Assembly (NCBI GenBank): GCA_947461125.1
Contig: CANHHX010000004.1
Location: forward strand, 1-64,000
Direction of reading: 5' to 3'
DNA length: 64,000 nt
From: Bacteroidota bacterium
Lineage (GTDB): Bacteria; Bacteroidota; Bacteroidia; Chitinophagales; Chitinophagaceae
Shown here piece by piece: positions 1 through 8,327 of this stretch. How positions within the stretch are numbered: the first letter of the stretch is position 1; every line of letters starts with the position of its first letter. A program made the translations under genes and the position numbers. The notes beneath the pieces are model-generated. The model was given only the letters and a program-made list of their open reading frames with translations, was not told where the DNA came from and made no database searches.

Positions 1-1112
1 GTATTTAAATAGAGCGGATTGTTAGGCTCAATAGCGCCAAGGTATGGAAGGGATAATAATGAAGGAACATTGGCATCATCCATCATATGAAAACTACCAT
101 AACCATTTACTTCAAAACCAATAATTTTTCCAAACTGCTGGTGTTGAATAATACCATGTTGTTTGAAGGCAGCTTCTACCTGTGCTTTTAATGCAAGTGC
201 TCTTTTAGCAAGTGCTGGCTCATTAACAGCAGGTAGTTGCAATAACTCCGCCATCTTACCTAAAATATTAATCGCAAACATATTGCTAGGTACGAGGTAA
301 GGAAGTAAAGTACAATCGTCACTTGGTCTAAAGGTTGAAACAATTAAACCACATGGTTTTACTGGATACCCATATCCACTTAATGGCACACCATCGGTGG
401 CCCATGCCGTTGTGCGCTGAAAGGTATAAGGTCCATTCCCATTAAAGCGCTGCTGTTCGGTAAAAGTATCTAGAATTAATTTTTGAGCAGCTTTCCAATC
501 GGCGTCAAATACAGAAGTGTCGCCTGTTTGTTTGTAATAACCATGCGCGAGTCTTACGGGATAACAAAGGCTATCAATCTCCCACTTGCGTTCATGAATA
601 CCAGGTTGCATTTTAGTGAGATCATCTTTCCACTCACTTACTTTATTGACATCTTTATAAAATGCGTTGGCGTATGGATCCAGTAAAATACATTTTGTTT
701 GTCTATTGATAACACCTGCAATGAGTGTTTGTAGTGGCTTATCATTTTTAGTAAGTGGCAAATAAGGCCAAACCTGCGCCGTACTATCCCTAAGCCACAT
801 AGCATCAATATCCCCTGTTATCACATAGGTATCTGGCTTTCCATTTACCATTTCAAAATCGACGGTGGTGTCTAACGTGTTTGGAAAACAGTTCTCAAAC
901 AACCAACCCAGTTCTTTATTGGGCAAGTCTTTTTTAACTTGCTCAATCACTGCCTCAACAGCTGCGCTTTTAAAATTTCTATCGGCAACAGCTGGTCGAT
1001 TACTCGTATAGCTTTGTGTAAGTGGCGGCATTGCAAATCCTGTAGCTTTTTGAAGTAAAAAACCCATGCCTAATAGCGAAGACTTTTGTACAAATTGACG
1101 GCGATTGGTCAT
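1..1112 (-). CDS. GH125-like exo-alpha-mannosidase (metal-independent), 3' end truncated by window edge
   Basis: Open minus-strand frame from ATG at 1112 to the window edge. Begins MTNRRQFVQKSSLLGMGF (Tat-like RRxF) and contains EMVNGKPDTYVITGDIDAMWLRDSTAQ, the GH125-type motif. Missing from the ORF track because it has no stop inside the window. Confidence 0.85.
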   Translation of the reverse strand, partial: MTNRRQFVQKSSLLGMGFLLQKATGFAMPPLTQSYTSNRPAVADRNFKSAAVEAVIEQVKKDLPNKELGWLFENCFPNTLDTTVDFEMVNGKPDTYVITGDIDAMWLRDSTAQVWPYLPLTKNDKPLQTLIAGVINRQTKCILLDPYANAFYKDVNKVSEWKDDLTKMQPGIHERKWEIDSLCYPVRLAHGYYKQTGDTSVFDADWKAAQKLILDTFTEQQRFNGNGPYTFQRTTAWATDGVPLSGYGYPVKPCGLIVSTFRPSDDCTLLPYLVPSNMFAINILGKMAELLQLPAVNEPALAKRALALKAQVEAAFKQHGIIQHQQFGKIIGFEVNGYGSFHMMDDANVPSLLSLPYLGAIEPNNPLYLN

Positions 1113-1128
1113 AGAAATAGTATTAAAA

Positions 1129-3441
1129 TTATTTTAATTGAAAAGATACTGAATTTTCAACTGCGGCGTTCGTGCCAATATAAACTTGAAAACTTCCTTT
1201 CTCACTAATATGCTTTAGATCTGCATTATAAAAACGAAGTAAATTTTCATCGATAGTGAAAGTTACTGTTTTTGTTTCTCCTTTTTTCAAAAATACTTTT
1301 TGGAAACCTTTTAATTCATTTAAGGGTCTTGTGATGCTTGCTACATCGTCTTTGATATACAACTGGACCACTTCTTCACCATCATAATTACCGGTATTGG
1401 TAAGGGTAACGGATGCTGTTATTGCTTTGGCGGCAGTAAGGGTTGGAGCAGACAAAACAGGTTTTCCATAACTAAATGTAGTATAGCTTAACCCATATCC
1501 AAAAGGCAATAAAGGTGAATTTTCAAGGTCTAAATAATTGGATTTATATTTTCCAAAAACATCGCCACCATTGGGTCTACCAGTATTGCGCACACTATAA
1601 TAAATAGGAATTTGTCCTACATTACGCGGAAAACTCATGGTTAATTTTCCTGCCGGATTGTAATCGCCATATAGTACCGATGCAACCGCATTACCAGCCT
1701 CAGTACCAGCGTGCCATACATCTAAAACTGCAGTAGCAGCATTTAATTCTTTGGCAATTGTTAATGGTCTACCATTCATGAGAACGAGTACGAGTGGCTT
1801 ACCCGTTTTAGATAATGCTTCAATTAATTTTTGTTGACTTTCTGGAATATCTAAACTAGTTCTACTCGCTGCTTCACCACTCATTTCACTAGCTTCACCT
1901 ACTACTGCAACTATAACATCAGATGCAGCTGCTACGGCTAGCGCCTCTGATAATAATGCTTGCGGCGTTCTAGTATCAATAGAAATTTTTTCACCAAACA
2001 CATTAATTTTTGCTGCAAAAACAGGATCATCAGAAATATTAGCTCCCTTTGCATACACTACCTTAGAAGCCATACCGGCTCGGTTATTAAAGCCTTCTAA
2101 CACAGCAACTGCTTGCTTGGCATCGGCATTGATAGACCAAGTACCTGGCATGTTTGAACGGTCATTAGCTAGCGGTCCAATAAGTGCAATTTTTTGACCC
2201 TGCTTCAATGGCAATACCTGATTGTCATTTTTTAAGAGTACAAAAGAACGCATGGCAGCCTCTTTTGCAAAAGCACGCTTGTCTGCACTTAACACCTCAG
2301 AAGCTCTTTCTTGTTTGAGGTATTTAAATGGATCTTCAAATAAACCCAAATCATATTTAGCTTCGAGTATTCTTTTACAAGCTGCATCAATAGCGGCCAT
2401 TGACACTTTACCTGCTTGTAATGATTTTTGCAGGGTATTTAAAAACCCTTCACTCACCATATCCATATCTAGACCTGCATTTAATGATAATGCCGATACG
2501 GTTGTTGTATCTCCCATGCCATGATTAATCATTTCGGTAACAGAAGTATAATCAGAAACAACAAAACCTTTAAAGCCCCACTGATTTCTTAAAACATTTG
2601 TAAGCAACCATTTGTTACCTGAGGCAGGAACCCCATCTACATCATTAAAAGAAGTCATCACAGAACCAGCACCTGCATCCACGGCCGCTTTATACGGCGG
2701 AAAATAATCGTTGTACATTTTGAGCTTACTCATATCTACACTGTTGTAATCTCTGCCAGCTTCTGGCGCACCATAGAGTGCAAAATGTTTTACACAAGAA
2801 AGTAATGAATAACCACTGGCAAGATTTGCATTACCCGTACCGCCCTGATACCCAACTACCATGGCTTTTGCAATAGCACTTCCTAAAAAAGGATCTTCGC
2901 CTGAACCCTCTGCAACCCTTCCCCAGCGTGGATCACGCGCAATATCCACCATGGGAGAAAACGTCCAGTTTAAACCATCGGCAGTAGCTTCTAATGCAGC
3001 CATTTTAGCCGATTTTTCTATCATTGCCAAATCCCAACTTGCAGATAATGCAAGTGGAATCGGAAACGCTGTTTTATATCCGTGAATAATATCGGAACCA
3101 AATAACATAGGAATACGTAGCCTCGATTCTCGCACTGCTAATTCCTGTACCTTTTTAATTTTTTCTAATCCGGCAATACCAAACATGCCACCTACTAAAC
3201 CTCTTTTTATTTTTCCTTCTACATCATTACTTACAACAGTACCTGTTACGGAACCATCTCCCGGAATAATTAAATTAAGTTGGCCCAGTTTTTCTTGCAG
3301 GGTCATTTTTGTCATTAAAGACCCAATGAACTGTGCCTTTGTTTGCTTTTGCGCAATACTGGGTGTAGCGACTATCAGGGCAATAAAAAACAAAAAATTA
3401 GGAATAGAAATCAAACGCATAAAGTGATTATTATTTAACAA
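1129..3441 (-). CDS. bglX: Glycoside hydrolase family 3 beta-glucosidase (BglX-like) with fibronectin III-like C-terminus
   Basis: 770 aa; signal peptide; GH3 motifs (KHFALYGAPEAGRDYN, GFVVSDYTSV nucleophile region, C-terminal PFGYGLSYTTF and FN3-like domain). Confidence 0.93.
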   Translation of the reverse strand: MLNNNHFMRLISIPNFLFFIALIVATPSIAQKQTKAQFIGSLMTKMTLQEKLGQLNLIIPGDGSVTGTVVSNDVEGKIKRGLVGGMFGIAGLEKIKKVQELAVRESRLRIPMLFGSDIIHGYKTAFPIPLALSASWDLAMIEKSAKMAALEATADGLNWTFSPMVDIARDPRWGRVAEGSGEDPFLGSAIAKAMVVGYQGGTGNANLASGYSLLSCVKHFALYGAPEAGRDYNSVDMSKLKMYNDYFPPYKAAVDAGAGSVMTSFNDVDGVPASGNKWLLTNVLRNQWGFKGFVVSDYTSVTEMINHGMGDTTTVSALSLNAGLDMDMVSEGFLNTLQKSLQAGKVSMAAIDAACKRILEAKYDLGLFEDPFKYLKQERASEVLSADKRAFAKEAAMRSFVLLKNDNQVLPLKQGQKIALIGPLANDRSNMPGTWSINADAKQAVAVLEGFNNRAGMASKVVYAKGANISDDPVFAAKINVFGEKISIDTRTPQALLSEALAVAAASDVIVAVVGEASEMSGEAASRTSLDIPESQQKLIEALSKTGKPLVLVLMNGRPLTIAKELNAATAVLDVWHAGTEAGNAVASVLYGDYNPAGKLTMSFPRNVGQIPIYYSVRNTGRPNGGDVFGKYKSNYLDLENSPLLPFGYGLSYTTFSYGKPVLSAPTLTAAKAITASVTLTNTGNYDGEEVVQLYIKDDVASITRPLNELKGFQKVFLKKGETKTVTFTIDENLLRFYNADLKHISEKGSFQVYIGTNAAVENSVSFQLK

Positions 3442-3503
3442 TATTAAGAAGCTTTAATGATAATTAAGTTAAATACCCGCTTAACTTTACACAAAGCAAA
3501 CGA

Positions 3504-4388
3504 ATGAAATTTTTTTTAATACCGATACTATGCATCGTAGTTGGCCATAGCAATGTACAGGGTCAAACATCGACCGCATACACCGCTTCGATAAAGTATT
3601 TTGACAGTTTACGTGTCAAAGCTTTAACAGCACAAAATGGATGGCTTAATTTAGCTGGCCTTTACTGGTTAAAGCCAGGTGATAATTCATTTGGAAGCGC
3701 TCCAAGTAACCAACTTGTTTTTAAGCATAAAAATATGCCTGTTGTTTTAGGAAAATTTAAAGTGGCAGGAACCAGGGTAAGCTTTGAATTTGATAAAGCC
3801 GTTACTAAATTTCCTAACGATTATTCAGAAGAGCTTGTACTTTTTGATCCAACAAATAAAATAGATACAAGTGTACACTTTAATCAGTTTATGTGGAGCG
3901 TAATAATACGAGAAGATAAAATTGGAGTGCGCTTTAGAGACTTAAAAAATCCGGCACTTGCAGCTTTCAAAGGCAATAAAAGATTCGCCATTAATCAAAC
4001 TTGGAATTTACCAGCAAAACTACTACCGCCAAATCCAAGTGGACTTTTTATCACCAATGTTTTAGGACAAACTACTGCCGAGGATTATGCAGGTAAAATA
4101 AGTTTTGAATACCAAGGAAAAAATTATGTACTAGACGCTATTAGTGAAGGCCCCGGAGATTTATTTGTTGTTTTTGGAGATGCTACCAATGGAATAAACA
4201 CCTACCACACGGGAAGATTTATGTATGTGCCAAGGCCCGATAATAATGGGAATACTTTTATTGATTTTAATAAAGCGTTTAATCCACCTTGCGCTTATAC
4301 CCCATATGCAACTTGCCCCATTCCACCCAAGCAAAACATACTACCATTTAAAGTAACAGCAGGTGAGTTATCAGATAAACATAAGTAA
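3504..4388 (+). CDS. DUF1684 domain-containing secreted protein
   Basis: 294 aa; signal peptide; LNLAGLYWLKPGDNSFGS and FNPPCAYTPYATCPIPPKQN match my memory of DUF1684. Confidence 0.85.
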   Translation: MKFFLIPILCIVVGHSNVQGQTSTAYTASIKYFDSLRVKALTAQNGWLNLAGLYWLKPGDNSFGSAPSNQLVFKHKNMPVVLGKFKVAGTRVSFEFDKAVTKFPNDYSEELVLFDPTNKIDTSVHFNQFMWSVIIREDKIGVRFRDLKNPALAAFKGNKRFAINQTWNLPAKLLPPNPSGLFITNVLGQTTAEDYAGKISFEYQGKNYVLDAISEGPGDLFVVFGDATNGINTYHTGRFMYVPRPDNNGNTFIDFNKAFNPPCAYTPYATCPIPPKQNILPFKVTAGELSDKHK

Positions 4389-4407
4389 GGGGTTAAAATT
4401 AAAGCAT

Positions 4408-4443
4408 AAAAAAAGGGCGAACCGTTGGTTCGCCCTTTTTTCT
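4408..4443. terminator. Bidirectional intrinsic terminator between convergent genes
   Basis: AAAAAAGGGCGAACC-GTT-GGTTCGCCCTTTTTT; perfect stem flanked by A-tract and T-tract. Confidence 0.9.
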
Positions 4444-4456
4444 AAACTATATACTA

Positions 4457-5836
4457 CTACTTTCTAGTAAATGAATAGGTATAGTAACCACCATTTGAAA
4501 GATTAAGCACTACATCGTAGGTACCGGCTTTCATGGCAAGGTTATCGCCACCAAATTCAAGTAGGCCATCTCCACCGTTATCTCCTAGGTTTACATCCCA
4601 AGCACTGTTAAATCTAAATTTAAGTTCAGAATCTGAGGCAAGTGTAAACGTTGTTTTCCAAACCTGACCACTTCTGTCATAAGTAAGCGCCACATCTGGT
4701 GTACCATTACCCCAATTAGTAAATCCACCAACAATACCAACACCAGTTACGCGGAAATTAGACCAAGTACTATTTTTTGTATTGGCTCTTACTAAGTAAT
4801 AACCACTTGGGACGCTTAAATTACCGCCGCTTGTGCTAATAGTTGTAGCTGTTCCACCATAATTGTTACCATTCCAATCTGGTTGGCTGGTAAATTTAAA
4901 AAGTGCGCTAGATGTACCAAAGTCAATAAAGCCATGGAAATCTTCGTCGTTTTTAATAGAACCTAGTGAAGGTGCTTTATCTGGAGCCCATCCTTGATAA
5001 TCACCAGCAACAAACAACATTCCAAAAGGAACGGCTGTAACGGTGAATTTACCACGTTGGAAATCTAAACGAATTCTGTACATGCCTGTCTTTGAAGGAC
5101 CAGGGAAGTTGTCGTTAAAATTGAATCCAAAATCACCACCTAAGTTTAAATCGGTTAGTGAATTATTCGCAACTGAGTATTTATTACTCCAATCACCATT
5201 TACTGGTAATGCTAAATACTGCTGTCCACCTTTTAGGTAAAATGTACCCTGGTAAGTAACAGAATCCACTCTTGTAAACTCTTGTGTAGGAACTGGAACA
5301 GGATTGTTCCAACCGCCAATGGTTGCAGATCCTACTAAGAATAATCTTCTAGAAGTAGGAGGTTGCACGCGTGGAGGAATTACATATGGAGTAGCTGTTA
5401 ATGTTAACACATTTGATGTTAACTGATCGTTGTTGTTTCCGTATGAAGAAATAATACGTGCATCAATTTTATAAGCAACATTATAGTTAAAGCCAAAGCC
5501 TAATAAAATAGCGTTTAAGTCTCTACCTAAAAATGCATAACTCAGTCTGCCATTTAAGACAATAGAAGCCGCTTTAGAAAAATTTCTTCCTGATGAATCA
5601 ATTTGCAAAATGTATTTTACACTATTATCATCTGTAGCGTATTGTGGGTTAGTCCAAGTGAACAACACCGCAGTACTTAATGAATCTGCTGTTCGAGTAG
5701 CAATGGTTGTTGTAGAAGCTTGTAATACAACACTCTTTCCTGGTTCATACACAGTAAGAGGTGCCACTTTTTCACAAGACCACAGTGCAACTGCAAATGT
5801 GGCCGTGAAAAGCAATGTTTTTAAAATTTGTTTCAT
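4457..5836 (-). CDS. SusE/SusF-like outer-membrane starch-binding lipoprotein
   Basis: 459 aa; lipobox (ALWSC); N-terminal SusE-like domain followed by several carbohydrate-binding-like beta modules. Confidence 0.85.
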   Translation of the reverse strand: MKQILKTLLFTATFAVALWSCEKVAPLTVYEPGKSVVLQASTTTIATRTADSLSTAVLFTWTNPQYATDDNSVKYILQIDSSGRNFSKAASIVLNGRLSYAFLGRDLNAILLGFGFNYNVAYKIDARIISSYGNNNDQLTSNVLTLTATPYVIPPRVQPPTSRRLFLVGSATIGGWNNPVPVPTQEFTRVDSVTYQGTFYLKGGQQYLALPVNGDWSNKYSVANNSLTDLNLGGDFGFNFNDNFPGPSKTGMYRIRLDFQRGKFTVTAVPFGMLFVAGDYQGWAPDKAPSLGSIKNDEDFHGFIDFGTSSALFKFTSQPDWNGNNYGGTATTISTSGGNLSVPSGYYLVRANTKNSTWSNFRVTGVGIVGGFTNWGNGTPDVALTYDRSGQVWKTTFTLASDSELKFRFNSAWDVNLGDNGGDGLLEFGGDNLAMKAGTYDVVLNLSNGGYYTYSFTRK

Positions 5837-5860
5837 TTTTTACAATTTTAGTTGTTGTTC

Positions 5861-6691
5861 TTATTGTCTAGTTACAGTATAGGTTCCTGCTTGGAAATCC
5901 ACTGAAATTTTATAATTACCCGGAGTAGACGGACCATCAAATCCTGGATCCGCATCCTTCTTTTCTAGTGTACCAGAAAATGCATCGCCAGCTAATTTCT
6001 TATACTGTGTACCCCAAACGCCATTTTCTTGGATCATCTTGTAATTTCCACCACCTACAAAAGCAACAACGCCTTCATAAAGTGTTTCAGTTACTCTGGC
6101 CAAACGCTGAGAAGTAACAAATGGAGCGCCAAGAGGGTTAGACCAACCAGATGCAAATGCATTACCGGTTACCCATAATGTTCCTGCAGTAGGTACTGCA
6201 ACTTTTGGTGGCGGCGCATAAGGTAGAACTCTAAATGCTAAAACATTTGAAACTAATTCAGTTTGTGCAGCACCTAATGTAGCGATAACACGCACTTCAA
6301 TTCTTGCAGGTCGTCCTGGTCTTAAATTTAAATCAGAAATAACTATGTTGAAAGCCTTTTGCGTATAGGATACAGACAAGTCTTTACTAATAGATATAGA
6401 TTTTTTTCTAGCGCCTCTAAAATTAGCACCAGCAGTGTCAATTTCTAAGGTGTAATTAACGTTTTGAGAACTTACACCAGAAGCAAATTTGTAATTAGGG
6501 TTTGTCCAATTAAAGGTAACGCCCAAATTATCTTCTGTTAAAAAGTTTAGTGCAATGCTATCGCTAGAAGTGGCAGTAAGCACTGGAGCCTTACCACCCA
6601 TATAGGTATCTTTTGCCTCGTCTTTTTCACAAGCAGCAAAGAATACGATTGCAAGGCTCACGTAAACTAGTGATTGAATTATTTTTTTCAT
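5861..6691 (-). CDS. SusE domain-containing lipoprotein
   Basis: Start set at MKKIIQSLVYV (track ORF begins at 6718); lipobox FFAAC; SusE-like domain homologous to the N-terminus of the next gene. Confidence 0.87.
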   Translation of the reverse strand: MKKIIQSLVYVSLAIVFFAACEKDEAKDTYMGGKAPVLTATSSDSIALNFLTEDNLGVTFNWTNPNYKFASGVSSQNVNYTLEIDTAGANFRGARKKSISISKDLSVSYTQKAFNIVISDLNLRPGRPARIEVRVIATLGAAQTELVSNVLAFRVLPYAPPPKVAVPTAGTLWVTGNAFASGWSNPLGAPFVTSQRLARVTETLYEGVVAFVGGGNYKMIQENGVWGTQYKKLAGDAFSGTLEKKDADPGFDGPSTPGNYKISVDFQAGTYTVTRQ

Positions 6692-6721
6692 ACAATTGAT
6701 TTTAAATGTTTCAGACAAGTA

Positions 6722-8299
6722 TTAATAACCTGTGTTTTGAACTAAATTAGGATTAGATGAAATGTCTGCAGAAGGAATAGGATACAATCTTCTAAATGCA
6801 TCTACATTGGTTCCACCTCTAACACCACCTTTCCAAGGCCATAGATAAGAAGATTCTACAAATCTATTGTAACGGATAAGGTCTGTTCTTCTAAATCCTT
6901 CCCAATATAATTCTCTTGCACGCTCATCTAAAATGAAATCTAAATTTAATTGTGATGCGGTAATAGTGCTTGCACCAGCTCTTGTTCTTAACGCATTGAT
7001 ATAGCTTAAAGCAGTACCTGCATCACCTGTTCCACCTCTTAATACCGCTTCGGCGTATACCAAGTTCATTTCTGCAGAACGGAAAATTGGGAAATCAATA
7101 TCTACCCAAATTAAATTTTTACCTGGGGTACCATTCATATTGATATTTCTATATTTAGTAATGGCATAACCATCTGTAAATTTAGTTAAGTCATTGATAT
7201 CTGCAGATTGACCACTGGTATGAAACTGAGAACGCTTATCGGCAGTACCTGTTAAGTCAGGAAACTTACTAGACAATGCAGTTGTGGTTCTTAAACCACC
7301 CCAACCACCATCAACACCAAATTGTGCAGCAACCATGTTGCCACCTACCGGTGCGTGTGTTAAGAAGGTAGTACCACCCCAGTTTTGTGTTCTTAAACCA
7401 TCATAGTTAATGGTTAAAATAAACTCAGAAGTGTTTACGTTGTTGTCTGCACGCATTAATTTAGTGTAGTCACTGATTAAAGAATAACCAGCATCTAATA
7501 CTCTTTTTGCATAGGTAGCAGCATCTGTATTTCTAGCAGTACCTGTATACACTTGTGCATTCAAATATAAACGAGCAAGTAATGCCCATGCAGCAGCTTT
7601 ATCTGCACGACCATATTCATTTCTACGCGCATCTACTAAATCAGCGTCGATTGCTCTTAGTTCAGATTCAACGTAAGCAAAAATTTGAGCACGTGTTCTT
7701 TGCTTTGGCATTACAGAACCTAAGGCTTCTGCATCCGTTACAAAAGGAATGTTACCGAATAAATCCATCAAAATAGAATATTGGTAAGCACGTAAGAATC
7801 TAGCTTCTGCTCTGTATCTCTTAATTGCCTCTGCATCTACACCCGTAATTCCTTTAGAAGCAACATTCGCATCTGATGATTGACGAATAAAGTCGTTTGC
7901 TAAAGTGATTTGATAGTAAGAACGATAGTAAAGACCTGTTAACATTGGATTGCTCGCAGACCAGTTCATGTTATGGAAGTCTTGAATACCTGGATCACCC
8001 CAAGAAACAACCGCTTCATCGGTACTTAATTCTTGAGCTTTCCAATAAAGGCGTAAGAAGTCAGAAGTACCTTCATCGATACCCTGTATATCTCCATTAC
8101 CTGAAGGACCAGCATTTCCTGTTAATGCATAGCTCGCATATACTTTTGCGAAAGCTTGCCTATACCCATTTGCGTCGGCATAAACGGTTGCTGATGTAAC
8201 ATCATTGGTAGGTAACAAATCCAAAGTTTTGTTACAAGATGTCAACACAACAAACGCTCCAACGATGGCTATGATTTGTTTGTATAGATTATTTTTCAT
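6722..8299 (-). CDS. SusD/RagB family nutrient-binding outer membrane lipoprotein
   Basis: Start set at MKNNLYKQ (track ORF begins at 8338); lipobox VLTSC; ILDERARELYWEGFRRTDLIRYNRF and LYPIPSADISSNPNLVQNTGY are SusD signatures. Confidence 0.95.
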   Translation of the reverse strand: MKNNLYKQIIAIVGAFVVLTSCNKTLDLLPTNDVTSATVYADANGYRQAFAKVYASYALTGNAGPSGNGDIQGIDEGTSDFLRLYWKAQELSTDEAVVSWGDPGIQDFHNMNWSASNPMLTGLYYRSYYQITLANDFIRQSSDANVASKGITGVDAEAIKRYRAEARFLRAYQYSILMDLFGNIPFVTDAEALGSVMPKQRTRAQIFAYVESELRAIDADLVDARRNEYGRADKAAAWALLARLYLNAQVYTGTARNTDAATYAKRVLDAGYSLISDYTKLMRADNNVNTSEFILTINYDGLRTQNWGGTTFLTHAPVGGNMVAAQFGVDGGWGGLRTTTALSSKFPDLTGTADKRSQFHTSGQSADINDLTKFTDGYAITKYRNINMNGTPGKNLIWVDIDFPIFRSAEMNLVYAEAVLRGGTGDAGTALSYINALRTRAGASTITASQLNLDFILDERARELYWEGFRRTDLIRYNRFVESSYLWPWKGGVRGGTNVDAFRRLYPIPSADISSNPNLVQNTGY

Positions 8300-8327
8300 T
8301 GTTATATTTTTTGTACAATTGATTGAA

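Noticed and set aside
483-686. Plus-strand 67-aa ORF
   Set aside because: Antisense to the GH125 reading frame, which has clear family motifs; no independent coding evidence.
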